From positions 3,727,658 to 3,791,657 of the forward strand of contig JAUPSS010000004.1 of NCBI GenBank assembly GCA_040285825.1: a stretch of DNA of 64,000 bases, read 5' to 3'. The notes under the pieces are model-generated. The model saw nothing but the letters and a program-made list of their open reading frames with translations, had not been told where the DNA came from and ran no database searches. Source of the stretch: Eukaryota sp. TZLM1-RC. Its lineage: Eukaryota > Metamonada: BaSk clade. Shown here in pieces: positions 45,104 to 56,915 of the stretch (position 1 is the stretch's first letter; each line of letters starts with the position of its first letter). A program made the translations under genes and the position numbers.

Positions 45104-46245
45104 AGAATATTTATTGAATTTGCACACTTAATTAAATTAACTCATAACTAATGGGACGACTATCATTGATCCAAGATTTCCTCTACAAAATCTTGATATA
45201 CTTGCTGTCTAGCTAAAGCTCCTCTCATTCGATTGAAAAACCGAAATAATCTATTGATAATGGCAAATTGAATCCGTGAACGCCATAAAAAAATATCAAA
45301 TCTTCTCATTGTTTTTTCTTGAACCATTTTTTGGAAGTCAGTCAAAAAAGTTTCTGCTTCATCTGATAATCTTCCATTTATCGAAAATGGGAAAGCAATA
45401 GAAACCAGCTGTGTATTTCTATCGGCTTTAGCCTCTTCAATATCTTTTTCATATTTTCTATGTTTCTCTTTTGCTTTACAATGAAGAGCAGCCACAGGAT
45501 TAAGTTTTCTTCTGTGAACCAAAGTATCATTTGCAACATTACATGAGACAAAATCAACAATAGCTTCAGAATTAACAATCCAATCACAGTATACATCACC
45601 TCTATCATCAGAACCAAAATTATTCAGAGAAAGTGTTTCCTTCAGCAGGAACTCTTTGATACACGATATTCTTGCAGTTTGTGCAATAGTGTCTCTAACA
45701 GCATCATGTTATGAAGAACGATAAGTTATCAATTTAGAGCAGTTCAGAGAATGGCGCAAAGTGAGTTGAGGTCAATTCGAACAAATACATTTTTCTTTTG
45801 ATAATAATTGATTAATGGGGATGTTCAAATATAATCTCATTTTTGTTACAAATGCTTCATTAGTGGCACACAATCCAAATCTTCGTGGTACAATAGTTAC
45901 AAAAAGTGAAGAATCTTACGACTTGTTTTGACAAACACCCTTTTCCAATAACAATGAGTGAAGATCTTGATTTAAAACAGCCGAGCTGCATATATTATTA
46001 TAAAGATCTTTTTCATACATTCCAGTCAATCGTTTCTGTAATGTTCGAAGAGTGTACTTCAAATTTAAAACATTTTTTTCTGGAATATTGCCATTGAATG
46101 ATTGGGGAAAACATCGACCCCATTTTTCTACATCAATTCTTGAAATTTCTTCATTTAATGCAAAAACAGTGGAACTTTGCGTTGTCATCAATAAATCTTC
46201 CCAATCTGCAAATCTTTCAGAAAACTCAAAGATTGCATTTCTGCA
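45104..46245 (-). mobile_element. family B retrotransposon, 5'-truncated
   Basis: The B tail is at 45104-45160, endonuclease end at 45163-45700 in two frames, zinc motif region near 45760, and the preceding connector up to CFPQSFNGNIPEK and SSTVFALNEEIS near 46190. A short deletion near 45690 breaks the frame. RT core absent. Confidence 0.85.
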
Positions 46246-46486
46246 TGGGTTAATTTAATAAATATCACTTCTCAGACAAACAATTTTATAAATATCACTT
46301 TTACAAAGTGAAGTTTCAGAAATATCACTCCTATCGCTACACTGAAATGAACAAACCCATTGTCCTTAGAGTCGATGATGTCTTTCAATCAATGAAAGTT
46401 CTACGGCAAACCATACAATTGTTTGAATCACAAACAAGAAAAAACTCTTACGCCGAAGAAGTGACAAGCACAATATTACGCTTTGT
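46246..46486. other. short unique segment between B and A copies
   Basis: An open plus frame MNKPIVLRVDDVFQSMKVLR .. is present but runs directly into family A sequence, so it is not a complete gene. A short word, aaatatcactt, is repeated three times (46258-46330). Confidence 0.3.
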
Positions 46487-48100
46487 TGTCCAAATTGGCC
46501 AGTCTACAGCATGCAAAATACAATTTGTATCCATTTGTATTTTCCCTTTTTGGTTCACTTGCACCAACTACTTTACGTTTTTTGGATGATTTTGAAATGA
46601 TTGTAAAGAGAAGAACTGGCAGAAATTTCAACAGATTGTTTTGGCAAAATAGAATTGTGTTTTCTATTTTTAAGGGGATGTTGAAGATGGTTTCTGATGC
46701 TTTGCTTTCTCTTGGATCTCACTATGAGAGAGTTGCATCTAGTGTTTTTGTTTTGGGAGAGATGGATTTTTTAGATGTTGATTTATAGGTTTTGAATAAA
46801 ATTAAATTTAAATAAAAAAATTACAATTACTCATTTGTTAAATTGTAAACATTTTATTACTTTTAGAAGCAAGGTTCACGATACTGTAAGAAACCAATTA
46901 TATTGTATGTGTAAGTCTCATAGAATTGAATCCTTTATGGAACCTTTGTTGTCAAATCTGTTTGATACTGAAGATGATTTTCATAAGAATAATAGATGTG
47001 ATGAAATATTACCTGGATTAGATGGAACCTTCATTTTATTGGATGTAATGTCTGTTGATCCTTGTAATGCCTCAAATGAAAGGCTTGTTAATTCTGAAAT
47101 TCATAATCCCCTTTCAAATGCTGAAAATTTTAAATTCAAAAAATACAATGAACCTTTGTCCAAATTGGCCAGTCTACAGCATCCAAAATACAATTTGTAT
47201 CCATTTGTATTTTCCCTTTTTGGTTCACTTGCACCAACTGCTTTAAGTTTTTTGGATGATTTTGAAATGATTGTAAAGAGAAGAACTGGCAGAAATTTCA
47301 ACAGATTGTTTTGGCAAAATAGAATTGTGTTTTCTATTTTTAAGGGGATGTTGAAGATGGTTTCTGATGCTTTGCTTTCTCTTGGATCTCACTATGAGAG
47401 AGTTGCATCTAGTGTTTTTGTTTTGGGAGAGATGGATTTTTTAGATGTTGATTTATAGGTTTTGAATAAAATTAAATTTAAATAAAAAAAATTACAATTA
47501 CTCATTCGTTAAATTGTAAACATTTTATTACTTTTAGAAGCACGGTTCACGATGCTGTAAGAGACCAATTATATTGCATATGTAAGTCTCAAAAATTTTA
47601 ATCCTTTTTTGGAACCTCTGTTGTCAAATCTGTTTGATGCAGAAGATGATTTTCATATGAATAATAGATGTGATGTCATATTACCTGGAATAGTTGGATG
47701 TAATGTCTGTTGATCCTTGTAATACTTCAAATGAAAGGCTTGCTAATTCTGAAATTCATAACCAAAATCAAAAGAATACAATAAACCTTTGTCCAAATTG
47801 TCCAGCCAACAGCGTGCAAAATATAATTTGTATCTATTTGTTTTTTATCCATTTGGTTTACTTGCTCCCACGGTTATACGTTTTTTTGGCAGATTTTGAA
47901 ATGATTGTAAAGAGAAAAACTACAGAAATTTCAACAGATTGTTCTGGCAAAATAGAATCGTGTTTTCTATTTTTGAGGGGATGTTGAAGATGATTTTTGA
48001 TGCTTTGCTTTCTCTTGGATTTCACTATGAGAGGGTTGCATCTAGTTGTTTTGTTTTGGGAGAGATGGATTATTTAGATGTTGATTTATAACTTTTTTAT
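46487..48100 (+). mobile_element. three tandem family A 3' ends
   Basis: Copy 1 (about 46487-46815) begins at LSKLASLQHAKYNLYPF. Copy 2 (46820-47485, open frame 46835-47458) and copy 3 (47490-48100, frames broken) each begin at ttacaattactcatt, the zinc-motif codons, directly after the previous copy's A/T-rich tail. Copy 2 is nearly identical to the array's 3' ends on the other strand; copy 3 is more diverged, so they were added at different times. Confidence 0.85.
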
Positions 48101-48361
48101 AAATCAATATATTAAAAAAAATACCCGTTGAAATTACTGGAATATGAAGATAATATAAATGAAGTTGATCTTTTCACAACATGAGGTATTTCATTTCCTT
48201 TATCATACTGATTCACAACATAAATCATATTAAGAACACCCTTGACAATACGATTTCATAGACATCCGTACTTCTTGTAATAGAATTATCCAAGTCTAAG
48301 GACCGTTGTAGTTTTTGTTGTTCTTCAATATTATAAATATTTGCTTTTGTAAAATAAAAAT
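48101..48361. other. spacer, nothing recognised
   Basis: AT-rich; no frame or repeat recognised. Confidence 0.3.
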
Positions 48362-48836
48362 CATTTATTAAACTTCCACATTTAACAAAATAAACTCATA
48401 ACTAATGGGACGAAATTCATGGAACCAAGATTTCCTCCACAAAATCTTGATCTGCTTGTTGTCGAGCTAAAGCTTCTCTAATTCTATTGAAAAACCGAGG
48501 CAACCTATTAATAATGGCAAATTGATTTCGAGAGCGCCATAAAACAATATCAAATCTTTCCATTGTTTTTTGTTCAACCATTTTTTGGAAATCATTCAAA
48601 TGAGTTTTTGCTTCTACTGATAGTCTTCCGTTTATCGAAAATGGGAAAGGAATAAAAAAAGTGGTCTATTTCTATCAGCATCAGCCTCTTCGATCTCTTT
48701 GTCATATTTTCTATGTTTTTCTTTAGCTTTAAACTGAAAAACACTTACAGGATTAAGTTTTCTTCTTTGAACCAAAGTGTCATTTGCTACATTACAGGAG
48801 ACAAAATCAACAACAGCTTTAGAGTTCTCAATCCAA
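48362..48836 (-). mobile_element. family B retrotransposon, 5'-truncated
   Basis: Tail at 48362-48420, then the endonuclease end in broken frames (48599-48417 and on to about 48836, ending at VVDFVSCNVANDTL). It sits against the C-terminal end of a Fanzor-like gene on the same strand. Confidence 0.8.
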
Positions 48837-51427
48837 ATTTCTTATCCTCTTGTTGGTTAAACTTTCTATGGCTAGGTCTTCTCTTGATTTCATTGCTTCC
48901 TCCAATTTTTCCTCTACTTTTGCTTTTTTTGCCTTTTTTCCGTTTTTTGAATGTGTATGCAACTTCCAATTCTACGTTCTGGCATGAATTCCTTGTCTAA
49001 TTGTTATCAATTTGTTGTAAAAATTAGATCATCATATTTCAGTAAAGTTTCTACATTTTCTCCAATTTCTCCCTTTTAGCACAATTATGGCATCTTTTTG
49101 AAGCAAATGCCTCATTAACTCAGTAAACAAGGTAAACAGCTTGTATCTTTTTTTTTCTTTTACTTGTAACTTGAGATGGGTACTTTCCTTTCCTTTTAAA
49201 ACCTGATTCTTTAGTCCAATCACTTATCACTATAATGTACTCATGAACACGTGTTCAGGTTTGCCAAATTTCTAATTTAATTTTACGGATCACCATGTCA
49301 CCTTTTTGTTGGCCTTGTACTGAGAAAACCTTCCTTTTCGATATTGTATATGGTGAAATAATTTCCCAATTTTCATTTTTAAATTTCTTTTGCATTAATA
49401 TACTCACAAAATTCCTCTAAATTATGGTTGATTTTGATTGTTTCCTCATTTGAAACTCAGAAATTTTTTTATCAATTTCCCAATAACTTTCTCCATTACC
49501 GTTCAAGAAGTATTCATCTTGACGTTTCTTTGCATTCTTCCAATATTCTAAAAAACCTAGGGAAAATTTTGACCTCTTGAGTAAAAGAGTCAAAAAGGAG
49601 TCTTTTAGACTTCAATGATGCTAATTTTTTCATTAAGATGTCACTTGAATCAACATCTCTAGTTTTTTGTTCTTTTGATATATTTTTTTTACCGAACACG
49701 CCTCTTCTTTTGAATTGAATTGAGATCAAATGTCCATTGGTTACAATCATATTGTCAAACACAAGGAGATTCATCAGGATAGTTGAGTTTTTCTTCTTCA
49801 GCATTATTTCGAAAAATATATCATATATCATATGAAGAAACGATTTATGTATTCTGTTTCAATGGAAATCTTGAAAACAATAGTGTTGGCAAAAAAGATG
49901 ATGTATGTACTGAAAAGAATACTGTCCAGGGAAACTTTATTACGAAAAGGTCTTCATCAAGAAGAAAGTACAACGGTGAAGACATCAAGCCAATCCATGA
50001 ACAATTGAGATCAAAAGAGTGATTGAGTCAAACGAAACACTTACAATAACCGATAGGTACAAGATTTACGGAATAGAAATCCAAAATGCGCTAGGCAAGG
50101 CTGCTGCACTGATGGCAATTGTGATGCCTACCCTTCTGCCCCCAAGAATCATGGCACTAAGAGTGAAATGTGTTTTATATATGATTGGGAAAAATTCTTT
50201 TATGGTGGGAAAAATTGTCGCTTTAATAACCGCTCTTTGTTGTTATTTAAGTGAGTTCTGGGAGAATTAATTAATTTTGTTCGGAGAACAAATCACAAAT
50301 TTCCATCTGGAAATTTGGAAGGCTGAATCCCCCAGCAATTGAATAATTTTACTAGCTTTTAACAATTGGCCTGCTAATTTTTCGGTTGTATTATTCTTAT
50401 TGGGCATACATTTCATTTGAGCAGCGAACATTTCCAAACAAAATTTGGTATCCAAACGAATAGTTGTTGGTATAAACGAACGAGCTGTCGACAATACTTC
50501 ATAGATCCATAATGGAGATTTATGTGATTCACCACTACAGTTGAAAGAAGTATTTCTCACCAAGTAACTCAGAAAAATGGAATAACTTAAAAAGGTCATT
50601 GCTGATTGATGCAGTTTCTCAAAAACACTTTTTGTTCCCAGAAATTTAGGTAACATTTCGGTACAATAAAGTCATCACTTTTTAACATTTTATTCTGAAA
50701 AGAACTGTAAAAAATAGCTGTTCGAGTGATGGTAATCTTTGCAAGTAGTAATTGTTTTTCTTCAGATTTTGATTTCAATTTGGCAAGTCTTGATTTTTTG
50801 TGAATAATTAAGTTGAAAGTGCAGAGTAAGTGATCGAGAAAATGTGTTTTCAAATTAACTGTGAAAGTCGTAATAACTTCTGATGCCAAGTATTTGCATG
50901 CTTGACACATGTATTGGTAATTCAGAATTACAAAGTCTGTAGTTTCAGAAATATCGGGATCTTAATAGGCATTTTTTGTGCTTTGAGAAACTTGAGGTTT
51001 GAATTGTGAATCTGAGAAATCTCCCATTCTTTGATTAATGACAAACAACGCTGAAAATATAGGAAATTGTAGACTTATTTTAGATTTTCAAATTTGGCAA
51101 AAATCTGAGCCTTTCCAAATTATTTTGCAAATCATATTGGAATGCATCAATTGGAAATGCTGATAATAAATCTCTAGCCTGACAATTAATCAACGAAAAG
51201 TAACGAACAGCACGTTCAATAATCACCTTTTTACCTGGAAACCTTAATGCTTTTGTTAAATTGAATTTTACAACTTTGATGGTGGGCATGTTGAGCAGTT
51301 CCTGAGTTGTATCCAAGTTCAAATAACTGAAACCTTTTGTCAGTAGGTTACAATCATTTGCACAATATTGAGTGAGCCTTTGGAATTTGATTGAATCAGT
51401 CATTGCTTCTCCAACAAAATTGAACAT
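48837..51427 (-). pseudogene. Fanzor-like gene, long but fragmented
   Basis: Reading down the minus strand: CKYLASEVITTFTVNLKTHFLDHLL (50910-50830), the helical N-terminal region; YEVLSTARSFIPTTIRLDT (about 50460), the segment ahead of the core; VFDNMIVTNGHLISIQFKRR (about 49750); YIIVISDWTKESGFKRKGKY (about 49215-49160), the GDW-type block; and VNEAFASKRCHNCAKREKLE (about 49120-49060), the alternative Glu plus zinc pair. RuvC-I was not located and RuvC-III is not recognisable before the family B insertion at 48836. Frames change at least four times. The ORF at 51427-51080 may be its N-terminus or a separate sequence. Confidence 0.6.
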
Positions 51428-52139
51428 TAAAAATTAATTCAACTTCTCAAAATGAAAAACATTTTTTTGATTAACGTTTTCTTTGGATTATGTAAAATTT
51501 CTGTTTTATATTTTTTATAAAAATTTTCAACTAGCTTATGTTTAGCATCTGTAATTTCTAAAACTTTAACTTTGATTTAAACCTTTTCGCAAAAATTATT
51601 GAGATTGTTCCCTTCTTTGATTTTCAAAAAATTGTCTGGAATTAGCGTAAACAAAACGAGAGTATGTAGACCAATCAATTTCTTTTCATAGTAGGTAAGA
51701 TAATGTCCTTCCCATTTGTTTGATTCGAAATTCTCAACTGACCTGAACTTCATCTCCTTCTTCATCACGTCTTGCACAATTTCAGCTATGAGCCTTCCTT
51801 AGTGACTTGAATATAAGAATTGGAAAGCATCTCATAAATTGATTCCATTTCCATTTCCATTTCCACATTTTCATCAGTTGACACCAGACAGCCTATTTAC
51901 GTTTATTATGATCCAGAGTGAAGTTAACCATTACTGACCTTGACAGTGCTGTAGTAATTGGTCGAAGTGGTTTGTTACTTATTAATTCATTGAAGTATTT
52001 CTTATGTAGGTGTAAACAGATCATTTTACTGACAATTAATTATATAAAAAACTGATTCGACTACCTATTTTTTATTTAAGTGTTTCAAGTATTTTAATTT
52101 GATCGTTTTTTAAGCATACCTTCAGCTCAGATAAGTTTT
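51428..52139. other. spacer with a (ccattt)n run
   Basis: A minus-strand frame (51777-51577) has no recognised motif. A ccattt microsatellite is at 51842-51872. Confidence 0.35.
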
Positions 52140-52373
52140 CTAATAAAAGTGATGACATTTTGACACGTTTGGATGTTTGAATGGAACCAGCGACTGAAAA
52201 AAGGATTCACAAGGAACTGTTGTTGCTGGGCCTGCTAAAAAACTCAAAGCCAGAGGAAATAGTTTTGTAAAAGCACATTTGTTGTCTTTCCACCATTCAA
52301 TAGGATCAGTACTCAATTGATCTGTTCTTTCAGGTAAATATTTGTCAAGTTCATCAACATGTACTACATGCAC
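52140..52373 (-). pseudogene. hAT transposase C-terminal dimerisation domain
   Basis: The frame reads LDKYLPERTD .. DPIEWWKDNKCAFTKLFPLA .. FLAGPATTVPCESFFQS, the WW and AxPATTVPxESFFS signatures of the hAT dimerisation domain. It is the C-terminal piece only; upstream sequence (52374 onward) gives no transposase core. Confidence 0.75.
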
Positions 52374-53854
52374 GTTTCCAAACAGGGGATCTTTTTTCTT
52401 TAAAGGAAGTTAGTGTTGCCGAAGACGTTTGAAGGCATTCTTCATTATCTGATACATCAGCAGTAACGTGAATAGTTTTGTTATCAGTCATTTATGCAGG
52501 TTGAGTTACAATTGAGTATGGGCAACTTGTTTCCATTTCCATTTCCATTTGTACTTTTGAAAAAAAGCTGTCCATTTCCATATCCATTTCCATATTTTCG
52601 TTCCATTTCCATTTTCATGTCCACTTTTGAAAAAAATCTGTCCACTTTTATTTCAAAATAGAAATGAAAAATGTGAAAATTCCGTCCACATTACCAACTC
52701 TATTGACAAGACACTATTTCAATATCGAAAAATACAATATTAGAGACATTCTTAATAGTGCATAATTGGCTTCTTTTGTATTCATGAGTGAGTCTAGAGC
52801 CAGAGAGAGAGAATGACGTTTGAGAAAAGTTGCAGAAGATGTAGAAAACAGCGAAGCAACACGTTTTCTGTCTTTCTCTGACATATGAACAGGTACAGAG
52901 TATGCAATCGTAGGTTGGTCAATACCAAAGACTAGATCTTCATGATCTAGGTTCTCATGATCTAAGTTTTCCTAAAATTGTTTCCTTTGTTTTGTCTTTT
53001 TGTCTTTTTTTATTCTGTTAATAAAACCTCCATTTCTTCCTTTGTTTTTCTTCATGACGCCATTCGTCCCATTCTAATTTTGAACCTGTTGGGGTTGAGT
53101 TTGGTTTCAATTAACCTGTTTGGATTTGGGCAATTTAATTTTCGTTTCCTAACCATTCCTTAATGTCAGGGTCAATTACTGTAAAGGTATTATTAATCAC
53201 CTCAATGATGACCTTGTGAAATTTCAGTCAAATACCTAACCTTTTCAGTTTTTTCTGGCTTTTTAAGGCGACCCTTCCAGCTGTTTTCTATTCTTATAAG
53301 GTATAAAGAGAAACTTACACCATCAGTACTTGTGAAAAATTAAAACAGAATCTTTCTGTTGGAAATCTCTTTTACCTGTTTGAAAAATCCATTTCCATTA
53401 CTGATGTTGAAACTTTTCAACCATTGATCCAAGAAAATCTTCAAAATTTCTCAAGTAATTAGTTCCATCAAAAAACACTTATTTAAGCAAACATTTTTTC
53501 AACTATATATTTATTGTTGCATCAGGTAACCAAATTCTGTAAATTGCGTTTGTGTCTCATTAAGCATGTTTAGGTATTTCAGAGGTCTGAATTGGGAATA
53601 AATTGTTCTTAATTGGATGTGACTTTGGCATTTTCAAATAACAGTTTGCCATTTAAAAGCAAGAACAAGAGCCTAAACATTTCAAAGGGCCATACATTAA
53701 AATATAATAATTCTTTGGATCAAACGCAAATTTACATTTACAATGGGTAAAAAAAAGTTTAAATTATGGAAAACATAGGGTTTTTGCCAACAATAGCTGT
53801 TTCAAATCATCAACGATCTCGGATTGATCTGGCTAAAAATGAATGATCAAAAAA
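52374..53854. other. 1.5 kb without recognised gene; ccattt repeats
   Basis: Contains a degenerate tccattt microsatellite at about 52525-52700. A plus frame at 52978-53163 is hydrophobic but unsupported. Nothing else recognised on either strand. Confidence 0.4.
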
Positions 53855-53898
53855 TTCAAAAAATTCTGTTCTCAATCAATTACAGGAACGACAAAAAT
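53855..53898 (-). mobile_element. tiny family A fragment
   Basis: aaattctgttctcaatcaat .. gaacgacaaaaat matches part of the 805-base unit with few differences; only about 45 bases remain. Confidence 0.6.
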
Positions 53899-53950
53899 AT
53901 TATTTATTTGAACGGTTTACTACTATTTGTCATTTGTGTGCTATCAGCTG

Positions 53951-54896
53951 ATGTCCAACGTTTCGACACAACTCAACTCTGAAATCCACTATCACAGTAA
54001 TCTTGCTGATATACCCACTTTTCCTACTTTTGTTCGTTATCCATTTGGGTTAGATTCTCTTATAAAATCCCACCCTGCGGATATACGTGCTACTGCGTCC
54101 CCTGGAACGAATGTAGAGCCATGTGATGGACACCTTGTACCACTTACCCAATTCTTTTTTGACCCTACACTCAGAGAGCAGACGGACCCTATACCTCGTT
54201 CAGACATTGATGAACTACTACTTGATCCTTCAACCGTTTGTCCCTTCTCTACCAAGTTTTTAACCCCAGGATGCTTTTTCCAAGGCCTCAGATGAGCAAA
54301 ACTTACAAACTTCAACCCATTTCCTTAGACACACAGACCATGTCCGTAACACTCAACTCTCTGTAAAGAAAGAAGCTCTCAGTAGAGGGTATAGGTCAAT
54401 TAAATCCGAACCTCAAAATGAAGATACTGAACATGATTTAAAGACCCAACAATTTATTGACGCTCAAGAACTATTATCCACACCATTAGAGAACATTCAC
54501 CATCCCAAAGACTCTTCTCTCAGAGCTCTCACGGTGTCCCCCCTCATCCCAAGTGAATGGGTTCCTCAACTATCTTCTCTTGGTCGCCCTGTTCACGTAG
54601 CTTCGGAGGATGTGTTTGATTCTAATAATAGTTTAATACGAGAAATAGATCTAAAGCAGAGTAAAGATGGTGTAAAACGAAGGAGAGCGGTTGGTATTTT
54701 TCACAAAACGAATGAGCATTTCGATTGCACAAAAAGTTTGGCAATGGATATTCATTCAAAAGATCAGTTGTTGCTCTCTTTATTGCCTTCAGGGGAACCA
54801 GTGCTTACTAAATTGGGCTCTAATCAGGTTCATTTGACAAGGAAACAGGGTATACCTAAACCTAGTGAAGTCGGGAATATTAGAGTTGAACATTAG
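53951..54896 (+). CDS. Ser/Pro-rich hypothetical protein, one frameshift
   Basis: The first frame starts at a true ATG (MSNVSTQLNSEIHYHSNLAD) and closes near 54295. Shifting by one base at the T-run 54275-54279 opens a frame (SKASDEQNLQTSTHFLRHTD) that continues without a stop to 54896, giving a protein of about 315 residues. It is polar, with LIPSEWVPQLSSLGRP and a basic KDGVKRRRAVG stretch, and no recognised domain. The homopolymer position suggests either a sequencing error or a recent mutation. Its higher GC content than the flanks supports real coding. Confidence 0.5.
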
Positions 54897-55324
54897 GTGG
54901 TTGTATGTTTTTGTTTTAATTTATCTAGTTCATTTATGGATTTTTTAGTTTGCCGTTTCGTTGATTTGCTTTGGTAATTGTGAGTGGCTTTTAAAACATC
55001 ACTCTTGTATAAAGTTATTTTTTTCATATTTGTTTTCTTTTTTTAGTGTTGAATTCCTTCAATACAACTGTGAATTTGACATCTAGTGTTCTGAGATAAT
55101 CATTAATTAATATTCAGTGAGTTCATGTTGTGAACAACATCATTAGGCGACAACATAGTGTATAGGGAAGAGCCAAACACGCTGCAAGTGACTTTCACAA
55201 GTTTCAAACTCCAACAGATTGTAACATGTGAACTTGGGACTTTTCGCTAATATTGTAAAATATATTCCAGAAACAAGCACATTTTAAAACTAAACAACAA
55301 ACCTTAACCTAAGTTTTAACCTAC
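54897..55324. other. 3' spacer
   Basis: T-rich sequence, no gene recognised. Confidence 0.35.
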
Positions 55325-55640
55325 TCAAATCCCATCAATTGAATGACGGAAGATTTTCGCTATTCAGTTGAATAGCAACTCGCTTGTTATAAACCTCTGT
55401 AATGTTATTCAAAATGGAGTTAATATAACGAGGAAGAGCTTTCAAAAACGAAAATATGATTCTATTTTTCCAAATTAAAAAATCGGATGCAGGAGAACTT
55501 TCTCTGAGAAGATTTCCTAAGCCATCTAAAGAATCGAGACCTTCAATTTCAAGAGTGTTAAAAATAAAAAATAGCAATTGGAACAAATTTTATGTTTCTG
55601 CCGGTAATTTAAACGAAATTAAGACGTTGTAGAAGGGTTT
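55325..55640 (-). mobile_element. RLE-type retrotransposon 3' end (family C relative, E)
   Basis: The frame 55586-55335 contains GLDSLDGLGNLLRESSPASD, then FLIWKNRIIFSFLKALPRYI, aligned with the final helix of families A and C (FWQNRIVFSIFKGM). It is divergent from both, so probably another family. Confidence 0.65.
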
Positions 55641-56129
55641 TGTATTTTGATTTCTTGGAAAACTTCTGCAACTTTGAGGAAATGTCCAATGTCAGAATTG
55701 GAACTTCTTTTTCATGGACACACGGTTGTACAATCGATAATTAGTTCAGTTCCATCATACCAAGCACATTGATTATCACCCCGTTTTTGGCTCAAACTGA
55801 AATTTAATGGGAAATTTATCCAAATTTGAAACTAATATAACATTAATTGATGACATTAAATTTTAAAACAATCGTCTTCAAGAAAAGAGGGAAGAAGCAA
55901 AGCGTCGCCAAATATTAAATACTCCAATGTTAGTAGATAATACTAATTCGTGTTTCATAGTGTTTAATATTGGCGACAATGTCTTACGTAAAACCAAGTA
56001 AAATAATAAATTGCATCAACCTTGAAATAAACCATTCTTAGTGATTGACTGCTCTAAATCCACTTAATCATTAAAGAATCTTACCAATGGCATTGAAATA
56101 GAAGCTGCTAAAAAATTGTAAAAACTGTT
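55641..56129. other. spacer, nothing recognised
   Basis: Fragments only; no gene. Confidence 0.3.
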
Positions 56130-56310
56130 TTTTTAAATCAACAAATTGAATGTACGACCACTTTCTCTGAAAATACTTCCTAAATCATCTAAAAAATTGA
56201 GACGTTCAATTCCATGGGTATCAAAGTTGCAATAGCAATTGCGACAAATTTGATGTTTCTACCCCTAGCACCATTCAGACGTTGTAGAAGGGCTTGGAAA
56301 ATGAGAATGA
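56130..56310 (-). mobile_element. second E-type 3' fragment
   Basis: Repeats, with many changes, the 55495-55640 sequence (ctttctctgaaaa .. cctaaatcatctaaa .. gacgttgtagaagg). Frames are lost. Confidence 0.5.
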
Positions 56311-56596
56311 CATATTACAAAGTAATCTAGTCAAAGAATCTACAATTCATTAACAATTTACACAAATTAGGGTAATTAATGTTCAAACCTTCTTACTCAC
56401 TGTACTAATTTCAGTTAACCGTTCAATAGAACTGTTTGATATATATCTTCTAGCACTGACCTAAATGGCAGGTATTTGCAGGTTTTACAGCTTGTTGCTT
56501 ACAAATATAGTGTACACTCCTGTATTGTTCTTGACGTTTAAAGGTGGCGACCTTCAATGAAGCTCTCTTTTGGATAATATAATGGGGCGCTGATGT
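56311..56596. other. spacer
   Basis: No feature recognised. Confidence 0.3.
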
Positions 56597-56860
56597 TTGT
56601 CTTGGGATATGTATTGGGTTCCTAGGAATAAAAAGGAACTAACTGTGAATTTCACTTATCATGCATTCCCCTGTGAAATTCACTCCTGTTTTCAACTTTC
56701 TCAATGTCTACTCACAGGCTGTAAGAGACATGTAGCATCATTTGACAAAGACAATCATGATCTTCATCAATGGGCTGCCTCGCTTGAATACACCTACTGC
56801 TTTCACAGAACAAAGCCTCGCGACTTGATGTATCTAAGTGGATCTACCAAATGCTACTAG
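56597..56860 (+). other. ORF of unknown nature, weakly methyltransferase-like
   Basis: An 87-codon plus-strand frame with no certain ATG at its start. It contains LSQCLLTGCKRHVASFDKDN, which resembles the SAM-site acidic loop of some DNA methyltransferases (small residues, then AFDxD), but no catalytic motif is present. It is convergent with the Fanzor-like gene and ends 55 bases from it. Confidence 0.25.
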
Positions 56861-56915
56861 GGCATTTGTAGATCGGTCTCAAAAGTTTTTGTTTCTGTAT
56901 GCTCAGGTTCCCCAT

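Noticed and set aside
34276-48100. Host multigene family encoding HLLNCKHF-type proteins
   Set aside because: These frames are the endonuclease ends of family A retrotransposon copies, with element tails and target duplications.
51080-51427. B-family DNA polymerase (exonuclease III-like YCANDCNLLTKG)
   Set aside because: Only this short motif fits; no palm motifs follow, and the neighbouring frames fit the Fanzor-like layout better.
54037-54315. Minus-strand 92-codon Ser-rich frame
   Set aside because: Antisense to the longer plus-strand frame 53951-54896, which has a true ATG and continues after one frameshift.
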